Shown here: positions 45,059 through 52,070 of the stretch, piece after piece
Layout of the letters: every line of letters begins with the position of its first letter
Numbering within the stretch: the stretch's first letter is position 1
Origin: Gemmatimonadota bacterium
GTDB taxonomy: Bacteria; Latescibacterota; UBA2968
DNA length: 55,619 nucleotides
Assembly (NCBI GenBank): GCA_009838845.1
Contig: VXRD01000007.1
Span: 1 to 55,619 of the forward strand
Direction: 5' to 3'
Program-made: the position numbers and the translations under genes
The notes under the pieces: generated by a model
What the model saw: the letters and a program-made list of their open reading frames with translations, nothing else
Databases searched by the model: none
What the model was told of the DNA's origin: nothing

Positions 45059-45844
45059 CTATTTTTCATAAAGTCGGTTGATTAAATTATCCAAACAGTA
45101 CTGGCCCGATTGATTCAAAGCCATCTCTTCTCTACCTTGCGCGATATGCAGTGCAAAAACCAACAGTGCTGATTGAATCAGAGCGAGTAAGGTCGTGTAA
45201 AACGCGACACCCAGCCGCCCGGTGATCTGCGCCAGCAACTTTGGATCTTGTGGATTTTCAACACTCGCCGCATAATCCAGTGCAAACGCAATCCCCACCA
45301 CCGTGCCAATAAAACCCATCGTAGGAATCAGCCAGACGAGATATCGCAGCATAGTATATTTGAGTTCAAGTTCGTGCTGAAATAATTCCAGAGAAGAATT
45401 TAACAGAGAATTGGTCTGATTGACCGATCTGCTCCCCTGAAATTGCAAAATACAGCGCGCGATTAAGCGTTGTAAAAAGAAAGTCCGTTCCCCATCCATG
45501 GGGCGCATCTTTTGATAGAGAGTTCCCAGGTCCTGTGCCCGCAACATGGTCTCTTCATCTTCTGGAAGGTATCGCCTGGAGATCTGTGCCAACTCCAAAT
45601 TGGACTGGTTGAATCGCCCCCACAACTCGCCACATCCCATGCAAAACATCAGCCACATGACATTCTGGATCGTAAATGGATAAGGAAAATTTTCCGTGTG
45701 GCGATCGAGCAAAAAAGCACCCACCTGTGAATCGGGATTATCAAAGATAGTACTCAGCAGCGCAATAAGGACAATACCGATTCCCAAACCGATGCCAGAT
45801 GCAATGAGGCGTTGATTTATTTCCACTGTTTGATCCGTTGCCAT
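45059..45844 (-). CDS. MotA/TolQ/ExbB-like ion-channel subunit
   Basis: The 261-residue protein has helices near 15-34, 58-75, 166-189 and 210-233. The last two carry the family marks: WLIPTMGFIGTVVGIAFALDY (the TolQ/ExbB GLLGTVWGI position) and RLGVAFYTTLLALI (the ALxTTxxGL position). MotA, TolQ and ExbB form pentamers that conduct ions and drive a partner. The partner here is probably the next upstream gene's membrane-anchored VWA protein. The cytoplasmic region of about 90 residues between helices 2 and 3 is shorter than MotA's. It lies 1 base from the FHA gene. Confidence 0.9.
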   Translation of the reverse strand: MATDQTVEINQRLIASGIGLGIGIVLIALLSTIFDNPDSQVGAFLLDRHTENFPYPFTIQNVMWLMFCMGCGELWGRFNQSNLELAQISRRYLPEDEETMLRAQDLGTLYQKMRPMDGERTFFLQRLIARCILQFQGSRSVNQTNSLLNSSLELFQHELELKYTMLRYLVWLIPTMGFIGTVVGIAFALDYAASVENPQDPKLLAQITGRLGVAFYTTLLALIQSALLVFALHIAQGREEMALNQSGQYCLDNLINRLYEK

Positions 45845-45845
45845 G

Positions 45846-46211
45846 TCAGTCCTCGTCTCCTATAATTTCACCCGTATCTACATTGCGACGCACTGGCCCC
45901 TCGGGCAAATCATCCTTGCGTCTTACAATATCCCGGTCGCCTTGCTTAACCATCGCCATAAGTTGCTGTGCGGTCGTCTGATACCGACCGAGCAAAATTG
46001 CATCCATCGGAGCTATAAAACCCTGCGTAATAGGCTGCCACTCGCCATTTCGCGCAACACAACTTCCGCCGCTACTACCGCAATCGGTTAGATAGTACGC
46101 CCCCTTCGCAGTCACAACCAATTCCGCCTGAACGCGAGACACTGTGCTGTCATCAATGCGAATATCCACATCCGAACCGCGACCAATTCGATAAATAGAA
46201 AATTTAGACAT
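45846..46211 (-). CDS. Small FHA-like protein
   Basis: The 121-residue protein is essentially one FHA fold at residues 1-80, with IYRIGRGSDVDIRID and STVSRVQAELVV. The usual SRxH reads SRVQ, and the usual DLNSxNGT reads DCGSSGGSC, so two ligand-contact positions vary. The Arg and Ser of the core remain. The last 40 residues are charged and probably flexible. It sits between the VWA-anchor gene and the MotA-like gene and may regulate the motor in response to phosphorylation. Confidence 0.85.
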   Translation of the reverse strand: MSKFSIYRIGRGSDVDIRIDDSTVSRVQAELVVTAKGAYYLTDCGSSGGSCVARNGEWQPITQGFIAPMDAILLGRYQTTAQQLMAMVKQGDRDIVRRKDDLPEGPVRRNVDTGEIIGDED

Positions 46212-46223
46212 CTCGAAATCCTC

Positions 46224-47240
46224 TCAACCGGGTTTGGCACCTACGAAGTAACCACCATTCCGCTTTGTCAACTGCACCAGAAAATCGATAAAATCTCGTT
46301 TTGTGACATAGATGCCAATAGCGACAGCGTGTATCGGTATTTTTTTTCTATTTTGAGCCGTTACAGCATTGACGACCTGCCGCCAATCTTCCGAGGGAGC
46401 ACCATCGCTCAATAGAATAATCTCTTCGGGATTAAGCGCCAGTGCTGCCGTCAGAGCTTCGCGGGTTGGCGTACCACCATCCACGAGACCCATCCAATTG
46501 TTTATGGTCGCTACAACGCGATTTCGCGTATTCTTCTGTACTCGAAAATAACGCCTATTTTCAGGCCAAAAATGCAATCGCGCCCTGCGATTTGGGGAGT
46601 GAAAACCAATAAGAACCAATTCTATTTCCGATTGAAAAGAAGCAAGCATATCTCGTACTGACAATGTGATGAATTGGCGATAGTCTTGTCCACGAGGTTG
46701 ATAAATACTGCCTGACATATCCACTACAATGACAAATTTTCTTGCTGTGGTCTTAATACCCAGTAAAACAGATGTGCCATTGAGTTGCTTTTCCAGAGCT
46801 TTAATTCGTTCTTCAAGTGGATTATTTTGGGGTTTCGGGGCTTTAGTCCGCTCTTGTTCCAGCTTAGCTCTTTCTTGTTCCAGTTTGGCCATTTCTTGTT
46901 CCAGTTTGACCCGCTCCTGTTTTAATCTGATCTGCTCTTGTTCCAATCTGGCTTTTTCTCGCTGCAGTTCAGCATCTTCAACCTTTGTTTTTGGAACTTT
47001 GGCTTTCTCCTGTTTCAATTTAGCCCGCTCTTGTTCCAACCCAGTCCTTTCCTGCCTTAGTTTAGCCCGCTCTTGTTCCAATCTGGCTTTTTCTTCAACT
47101 ATACGTTTTGATGAATCGCCCAGATTTGGAAAAAAGGGAAACAACACAATGGTAATCAAAATAAAAGCTCCCATTGCCGAAGCGAATAAATCGAGCGCAG
47201 ACATGCTAAAAATGTTAATTTCTCGGCTGCGTTTTTTCAT
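46224..47240 (-). CDS. TolR/MotB-like anchor with coiled coil and VWA domain
   Basis: From the ATG at 47238-47240 the product is 338 residues; a longer frame to 47288 would run into the upstream protease gene. Residues 8-38 (INIFSMSALDLFASAMGAFI onward) form one membrane helix with Asp17 near its start, as in TolR, ExbD and MotB. Residues 45-135 are a long coiled coil of EQERAKL-type repeats. Residues 168-330 form a VWA domain with MIDAS residues Asp174, Ser176, Ser178, Thr257 and Asp279. Here the usual OmpA or TolR C-terminal domain is replaced by VWA. It should pair with the MotA/ExbB-like channel. Confidence 0.9.
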   Translation of the reverse strand: MKKRSREINIFSMSALDLFASAMGAFILITIVLFPFFPNLGDSSKRIVEEKARLEQERAKLRQERTGLEQERAKLKQEKAKVPKTKVEDAELQREKARLEQEQIRLKQERVKLEQEMAKLEQERAKLEQERTKAPKPQNNPLEERIKALEKQLNGTSVLLGIKTTARKFVIVVDMSGSIYQPRGQDYRQFITLSVRDMLASFQSEIELVLIGFHSPNRRARLHFWPENRRYFRVQKNTRNRVVATINNWMGLVDGGTPTREALTAALALNPEEIILLSDGAPSEDWRQVVNAVTAQNRKKIPIHAVAIGIYVTKRDFIDFLVQLTKRNGGYFVGAKPG

Positions 47241-47253
47241 TTCCAGGATGCTC

Positions 47254-48555
47254 CTATTCCAACTTTGAAACTCTGAACTCCAAACCACCCAATCTCACTA
47301 AAGCCCCATAGTCTAAAAGCATGGGCTGAAACGGAGACAATTTGTGGTGATTCAGAAAAGTCCCGTTACGCGAGTTCAAATCTTCAATATAAAACTGACC
47401 CGCTTGTACAGCTATTCGCGCATGCCGTCTCGATACATTTTGGTCCTGTATAATTTCATTCACCAACTCGGGATGCCTGCCCAAAGAAATTCCCAAACGC
47501 TGCCCCGCGAATCTGTTTGGCGGTAAAGCAATGCGGATGGGATTGCCATTACCATCAAACCCGGCCAGCATCAGACCGTGTTCTGGAAGTTTTTCGGTTA
47601 CTCGTTTTTGGACAGTTCCGATGGGTTCTTTTGCTTTTAAGTGCTGGCTGATATACTCTGCGACGTGAATGATTTGTTGCCGGGGCTTCTTCAAGGCAAG
47701 TATCAGGGCAGCCAAAGCCACAGCACCCAACAATATAATCCAAATAAGAAATCTCTGGCTCGCATCGTCGGCTTGAGTCTTTGTTCGTTCTGCCTCCGCA
47801 GAACGCCCGGTAGAATCAGCCGTCAAACACGCATCGTCCTCAGATTGAAAAGAGATTGCGTTGTCGCGTAACAGCTTGGCCAACTCCTCAATATGAGAAG
47901 ACCAGTAAATACCCGCCGCGTGATGAACTCGCGTTACCCCATCAGATGGACCAGCAATGACGACAAGTGATGCCTGCGTATTAACTCCAATCACCCTTCC
48001 GCAGTCGTCCAACAAAGGGCCGCCGCTATTACCGGGGTTCGTAGGCGCGTTGTGTTGAATAATCCTGAATTTTTGAGTCTTCCATGCACCTGAAAAAATT
48101 CTACCAATAACACCATCCTGTACAGTTGGATCATAGGCAGGTCTGTTCCTATCGGCTCCCCCCGGATAACCGATAGCCCACACCTTCTGCCCCTTCCTCG
48201 ATGGCGCGAGCGAAAGCGTAATCGGTGGAAGATTGATCCCCGGCGCGCGTACGATTGCCAGATCGAATTCATAGGACATGGCAATTACGTCAACATCGTA
48301 CAGGGTATTGGAATTTGTCGGTATTGTTTTGATCAAACTGCCATCGGCAATAACGTGTACATTCGTGGCGATATAACCCCGATCGTTGATCACAAATCCA
48401 GTACCCGTACCAATCCCCTGACTTGTCTTCGTCACAATACGCACAACACTCTTCTCAAGCGCTTCAAAGTCTGGCGCAGCAACAGCATCGCGAAAAAAAA
48501 ACAGAAACACGAGAACAAGACCGACAAGACGCCAATATTTGCATATCAGTTGCAA
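47254..48555 (-). CDS. Trypsin-like serine protease with membrane helix and FHA domain, active-looking
   Basis: The 433-residue protein starts with TTG, 6 bases after GGAG. A signal peptide is followed by a trypsin-like domain with His67 (TNVHV), Asp98 (FDLAIV) and Ser177 (PGNSGGPLL), a complete triad of the HtrA-like type. A membrane helix spans about 269-288. The C-terminal FHA domain (345-433) has LGRHPELV, VSRRHARI and DLNSRNGTFL, all canonical. The protease should be outside the membrane and the FHA domain inside, a plausible signal link. No PDZ domain is present. Confidence 0.92.
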   Translation of the reverse strand: MQLICKYWRLVGLVLVFLFFFRDAVAAPDFEALEKSVVRIVTKTSQGIGTGTGFVINDRGYIATNVHVIADGSLIKTIPTNSNTLYDVDVIAMSYEFDLAIVRAPGINLPPITLSLAPSRKGQKVWAIGYPGGADRNRPAYDPTVQDGVIGRIFSGAWKTQKFRIIQHNAPTNPGNSGGPLLDDCGRVIGVNTQASLVVIAGPSDGVTRVHHAAGIYWSSHIEELAKLLRDNAISFQSEDDACLTADSTGRSAEAERTKTQADDASQRFLIWIILLGAVALAALILALKKPRQQIIHVAEYISQHLKAKEPIGTVQKRVTEKLPEHGLMLAGFDGNGNPIRIALPPNRFAGQRLGISLGRHPELVNEIIQDQNVSRRHARIAVQAGQFYIEDLNSRNGTFLNHHKLSPFQPMLLDYGALVRLGGLEFRVSKLE

Positions 48556-48558
48556 TTT

Positions 48559-50148
48559 TCACTCCTGCATCAAACGTACCTGAAAAACAACAGGCCCCAC
48601 CTCGAGTTGGTCATTGTTTTGCAACACCGCAGGTTCGCGCGGATTGAGCAAGCGTCCGTTAATTCTGGAACCATTCGTACTACCCAGATCCTCTACATAG
48701 AGATTTCCGTCAGCATACAAAAGCCTGATGTGTTCGCGGGATACGGACTCGTGGTCAATAATAAATTCCGCGTTGGCAGGGCTTCTTCCAAGCGTGACAC
48801 CTGAAGGCAGAGCCAATGCTGGGATACTCAACGCAAAGGGTTGGCCCGTGTTGTCCTGACCCTCTAATAGACATCTGAAAGGTGCAAACTGTGGTGCCTC
48901 AGACACAGCTTGTCGTGCGGCTTCGGCCTCTTGTTCTGCCTCGCTCAAACGAGAAGCAGTCGCTTGCAATTGTGCCCTTTTCCTGCGTGCGAACATAAAC
49001 CAGCCGAAAAGCACCAGAATGACCAGAATACCCCCGGAGACGATGGCCCATTGTAATCTTTGCGATGTCTTTTCACGCTCTTCTTGATGTACTGCGGCGA
49101 GACTATCTGCCGCTGATTTTTGAGCAGCAATACGCTCCTGTGTCGCCTTCTTTAATGAATCTGTCCTCGCCTTCTCCTGTTCTAATGCCAGCCGCGCTGT
49201 ATTGATACTATCTTGTGCTGCCTTAACACTATCTGCCGCTGCCTTACTTGCTAAGTCTGCCTGTGCTTTCGCCTTTTCGGCTGCCAGCCGAGCGGCTTCT
49301 GCTTTTTCAGCCGCCTGTTGTTTTTCTTTGACAGCTTTTTCAGCCGCCAATCGGGCAACCCTTTCTGCGCTAACACTATCTCTTGCTGCTTTTGCTACCG
49401 CTTTGATACTATCTTCTGCGATTTTTCTATCTCGTTCAGTACGTTCAACGGCACTCAAACATTCTTCTTTAACTACTGAATGTGTAATTTCCCGGTCTTT
49501 GAGCACAGCAATGATATCGACGCTACGCAAGGCAAAAACTGTTCCTCTGGGTTCCACATTTTTCCGAAACGGCCAGGATCCGCTCTTCGGGTCTGGCAGA
49601 TTGATAGCGACAACATCACCACACTCATTAAACAGAGGCATACCAAATGCTTTGGAAGTCACCATGGCATTGTGCTGTAGCAGATGTGCCACGGGATCAC
49701 TCACCTTTTTTCCCGGCACATCCTGGTATGTACCAATAGTCCCGCGGGCAATCTGGATACTATCCTGAGGCGTCAGCTTCAGGGTTTCCACCATCCGGCC
49801 CACAGCGGCTCCTCGCTCGGATAAATTGAGAGGCAGTAAACCTAGACCCTGTGCGCGCAACAAAGCGAGATTCAATTCACGATTGGCAAAGACCTGCTGT
49901 GACACGATCTCGGCACCAGTCTTTCGAGCCCGGACAGTCAATCCCTCCGCATCCGCCAGGAGATGGGCATTCGTCAGCACATACCCCTCTTCATTCACAA
50001 CAAAACCGCTTCCCTCAGCCAAAATCTTATGATTCTTGTACACACGCACCTGCACGATGCTCTCAGATACGACAGCAACATCTATTTCCGCAAATACAGG
50101 GCTGAGGAATAGGAACATCACGAAATGCACAAAAAGAAAAACACGCAT
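48559..50148 (-). CDS. Pseudoprotease with coiled coil, membrane helix and FHA domain
   Basis: From the ATG at 50146-50148, with AAGGAG 6 bases upstream, the product is 529 residues. The trypsin-like domain keeps His62 (TNAHLL). The Asp position is Asn93 (ELNLALL), and the Ser loop reads MVTSKAFGMPLF, with Phe167 where the sister has the catalytic Ser. The domain is therefore probably inactive. Residues 240-360 are an Ala/Lys/Glu-rich helical stretch, a helix crosses the membrane near 385 (WAIVSGGILVILVLFGWFMF), and the last 95 residues are a canonical FHA domain (LGRSPANAE, VSREHIRL, DLGSTNGSRI). It is probably the first gene of the ten-gene unit. Confidence 0.9.
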   Translation of the reverse strand: MRVFLFVHFVMFLFLSPVFAEIDVAVVSESIVQVRVYKNHKILAEGSGFVVNEEGYVLTNAHLLADAEGLTVRARKTGAEIVSQQVFANRELNLALLRAQGLGLLPLNLSERGAAVGRMVETLKLTPQDSIQIARGTIGTYQDVPGKKVSDPVAHLLQHNAMVTSKAFGMPLFNECGDVVAINLPDPKSGSWPFRKNVEPRGTVFALRSVDIIAVLKDREITHSVVKEECLSAVERTERDRKIAEDSIKAVAKAARDSVSAERVARLAAEKAVKEKQQAAEKAEAARLAAEKAKAQADLASKAAADSVKAAQDSINTARLALEQEKARTDSLKKATQERIAAQKSAADSLAAVHQEEREKTSQRLQWAIVSGGILVILVLFGWFMFARRKRAQLQATASRLSEAEQEAEAARQAVSEAPQFAPFRCLLEGQDNTGQPFALSIPALALPSGVTLGRSPANAEFIIDHESVSREHIRLLYADGNLYVEDLGSTNGSRINGRLLNPREPAVLQNNDQLEVGPVVFQVRLMQE

Positions 50149-50452
50149 GATGATCTCCTTCATAAACGAAGAAAATGGGTGGACATGAAGGATTCGACAT
50201 AAATAACTCAAGTTGTGTGGTCTTAGAGTTACTCCGTTTTGGTAGATCGTATCGAAGGTTCACCCCAGTCATCCTGAGCTATCTGTTTTGCATAGGTCCG
50301 CGTCCTTCGCACGTCATATTTGCGCGGGGACACACGGGGACGTACCGAAAATTTGAAGACCGTTGAGAAAAAGAATTTTTAATTTAAGTGCAAAAAGCGT
50401 GCCAATGTGAGCGGTGTCCAGAAAGTTATATTCGTAACGCGTTGTTTTACAT

Positions 50453-50512
50453 AAAGAAAAAGAGCCAATCTGACTATATCATAATGTCGCAAGATAGTCG
50501 GATTGGCTCTTT
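50453..50512 (-). terminator. Long hairpin, probable minus-strand terminator
   Basis: Arms AGAGCCAATCTGACTAT (50461-50477) and ATAGTCGGATTGGCTCT (50494-50510) pair with one mismatch. On the minus strand TTTTTCTTT follows. It could be a second terminator behind the PIN toxin operon. Confidence 0.5.
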
Positions 50513-50539
50513 GCAAGACCTTATATGGTCTTAAAAGAC

Positions 50540-50574
50540 GTACTATGGTCTCAATGGTCCCGAGACTATAGTAC
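50540..50574. other. Imperfect 13-bp hairpin
   Basis: GTACTATGGTCTC (50540-50552) pairs with GAGACTATAGTAC (50562-50574) with one mismatch and a 9-base loop. It lies inside the 399-bp element and has no T-tract. Confidence 0.45.
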
Positions 50575-50615
50575 ATTCTTCATTATCATTATACCACACA
50601 ACTTGAATGAAATAT

Positions 50616-50661
50616 AAAAAAAGAGGTTCCAGATACCTGTCTGCACAGGCCCTGGAACCTC
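50616..50661 (-). terminator. Intrinsic terminator of the PIN toxin operon
   Basis: GAGGTTCCAG (50623-50632) pairs with CTGGAACCTC (50652-50661), and an inner CCTGT/ACAGG stem extends it. On the minus strand CTTTTTTTATAT follows directly. Confidence 0.85.
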
Positions 50662-50779
50662 CCGAAGAAATTTATCTCGCCTTACTCAACAACATTAAAA
50701 TTTCCGTACACGAGACAAGAAACCATCAGACATAGACTGAGCCAACTCATCGTTGAAAACCAGAACAAGATCAGGATAT

Positions 50780-51214
50780 TCAAGAATTAACCTGCATATC
50801 CAAGAAAGCCCTGGGCGTGAGAATGGGTATATCTTGAAAATCACTTAAGGCAGTAAGGTGTCGATCTCCAGAGATGATGTAATCTGCCTCGGCTTCAAGA
50901 GCGCACCCCAGCACCATATTATCATCAGGATCCGCATCTATCAAGTTTACTTCTCTATGACCAGCGGTTAATTCCGCTATCGCAACAATCTTATCTACGA
51001 TCTCTCCTGCCTGCTCAACGGTCTTTCCCCCTCTTTTTAGCAAATCAGCCATCTTTTCATAATGAATGACGCGCTGAATTTCATCTATAAGAGGTGCAGA
51101 GAGACAAAGAGATGCTTTCTGGTCAAAGACCAGATCGAGTATAATGCCTGGACTCCCGTGCGGATTCAGAATAGCACTGATTAATACATTGGTATCCAGC
51201 ACAATTCGCGTCAT
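50780..51214 (-). CDS. PIN-domain ribonuclease toxin (VapC-like, COG1569)
   Basis: The 144-residue protein has the PIN acidic sites: Asp7 (IVLDTNVLISA), DADPDDNMVLGCA near residue 92 and ISGDRHLTAL near 113. The opening MTRIVLDTNVLISAIL and the DPDDN motif fit the putative-toxin PIN family paired with short antitoxins. PIN toxins usually cut RNA. The ATG overlaps the antitoxin stop as ATGA. Confidence 0.9.
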   Translation of the reverse strand: MTRIVLDTNVLISAILNPHGSPGIILDLVFDQKASLCLSAPLIDEIQRVIHYEKMADLLKRGGKTVEQAGEIVDKIVAIAELTAGHREVNLIDADPDDNMVLGCALEAEADYIISGDRHLTALSDFQDIPILTPRAFLDMQVNS

Positions 51215-51453
51215 GATCTTTGCGCTCTTACTGCCCGTCTGGACTCACCAATAATCTGTTCAATCTCCTCGGAGGATATATCCTTAAAGCCTGCCCGGAA
51301 CTGCGCCACGGCCTCTCGGATATCTTCGCGTGTCTGTGAGGACTCATCCTCTATGATAATGAAGGCTCGAGCCTTAGTCGTCTTAGGCTTCCCCGTGGCC
51401 TCGAGCCGTTCAATCAGTGCGCCAATGGTGGTATTGGTCTCGGTAATTTTCAT
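51211..51453 (-). CDS. Antitoxin of the PIN toxin
   Basis: The 80-residue protein lies directly upstream of the PIN gene with an ATGA overlap, the standard antitoxin-toxin order. It contains FIIIEDESSQTREDIREAV and EEIEQIIGESRRAVRAQR. I cannot name its DNA-binding fold, so the call rests mostly on position, size and charge. The opening KITETNTTIGALIERLE has no recognised motif. Confidence 0.75.
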   Translation of the reverse strand: MKITETNTTIGALIERLEATGKPKTTKARAFIIIEDESSQTREDIREAVAQFRAGFKDISSEEIEQIIGESRRAVRAQRS

Positions 51454-51470
51454 ATTTTCCTCGACACACT

Positions 51471-52016
51471 TTATTCCACAACATCAAAGTCATGGAAATC
51501 TTCGCCAGCTTCGAGCGATAGAATTTCCAGAGCCGTTGCGGCGCCTTGCCCGGCGGAAATAATCGCCTGCGTGCGGATGAGACGCGTATTCCAACCCACT
51601 GCAAAAAGTCCTTCGACGGAGGTGCGACCATCTCCATCGGCAACAATACCCTTATTCTCCTTGGCCAAACTCAAACCTTCAGCCAATTTGGTATTTGTGC
51701 CAGTCGCCAAAATGAGATACTTCCCTTCTCTTCGATCTCCATCCCCCGTTGTAACCACAAACCCACCATCGGTCTTTTCGGCATCGGTCACTTCTACATC
51801 CTCAATTTTGCCCCCCAAATTCTGGACCTGCGCTCGACCTACCCGCTGAAACTCACTCCCCGTCATCTCGGGAATGCCCAGATAATTGTAGAGCATCGCC
51901 TTGTGCATCGGCGTTCCATCTTGCCCAAACACCGTCACATTCTGACCATTCTTCGTCAAAAACAACGCGGCACTCAGTCCCGCAGGTCCATCGCCTATAA
52001 TCAAAACATCTGCCAT
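51471..52016 (-). CDS. Half-length thioredoxin-reductase-like FAD protein
   Basis: The 181-residue protein has an FAD-binding GDGPAG (residues 8-13) and the C-terminal FAD site TSVEGLFAVGWNTR near residue 132. The NADPH domain with its CxxC pair, found in the middle of full thioredoxin reductases (about 310 residues), is absent, and no frameshift is seen. It therefore needs another electron source or acts as a flavin carrier. It is followed after 17 bases by the antitoxin gene. Confidence 0.8.
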   Translation of the reverse strand: MADVLIIGDGPAGLSAALFLTKNGQNVTVFGQDGTPMHKAMLYNYLGIPEMTGSEFQRVGRAQVQNLGGKIEDVEVTDAEKTDGGFVVTTGDGDRREGKYLILATGTNTKLAEGLSLAKENKGIVADGDGRTSVEGLFAVGWNTRLIRTQAIISAGQGAATALEILSLEAGEDFHDFDVVE

Positions 52017-52070
52017 AACCTATCCTTTCATTTGGAATTTAGCTGTTCGATTGTTGACGCCTCTGTCAAA

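Larger units (their letters stand above)
50208..50606. repeat. 399-bp element with 14-bp perfect terminal inverted repeats
   Basis: TCAAGTTGTGTGGT at 50208-50221 is the exact reverse complement of 50593-50606. The enclosed DNA has no transposase frame but contains the hairpins at 50459-50512 and 50540-50574. The layout suggests a MITE-like remnant or a large structured regulatory region. No target-site duplication is evident in the bases I compared. Confidence 0.5.
50149..50779. other. Intergenic region with inverted-repeat element and hairpins
   Basis: This 631-base region separates the FHA/kinase cluster from the PIN toxin gene. It holds the 14-bp inverted repeats at 50208-50221 and 50593-50606, three hairpins, and no convincing coding frame. 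The promoter of the cluster should lie in its left part, but I could not find a good hexamer pair. Confidence 0.6.

Noticed and set aside
46850-47110. A tandem DNA repeat array
   Set aside because: The repeats are the codons of the EQERAKL-type coiled coil in the VWA-anchor gene and need no separate explanation.
38848-50148. A type VI secretion threonine-phosphorylation locus
   Set aside because: Kinase, PP2C and FHA genes are present, but none of the core T6SS genes (sheath, VgrG, TssJLM, ClpV) is.
50675-50780. A coding-like frame just behind the PIN gene (minus strand, ending in FLSRVRKF and a stop)
   Set aside because: It has no start with a ribosome site of its own and overlaps the PIN gene in another frame. 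It is too short to support, although a decayed gene cannot be excluded.
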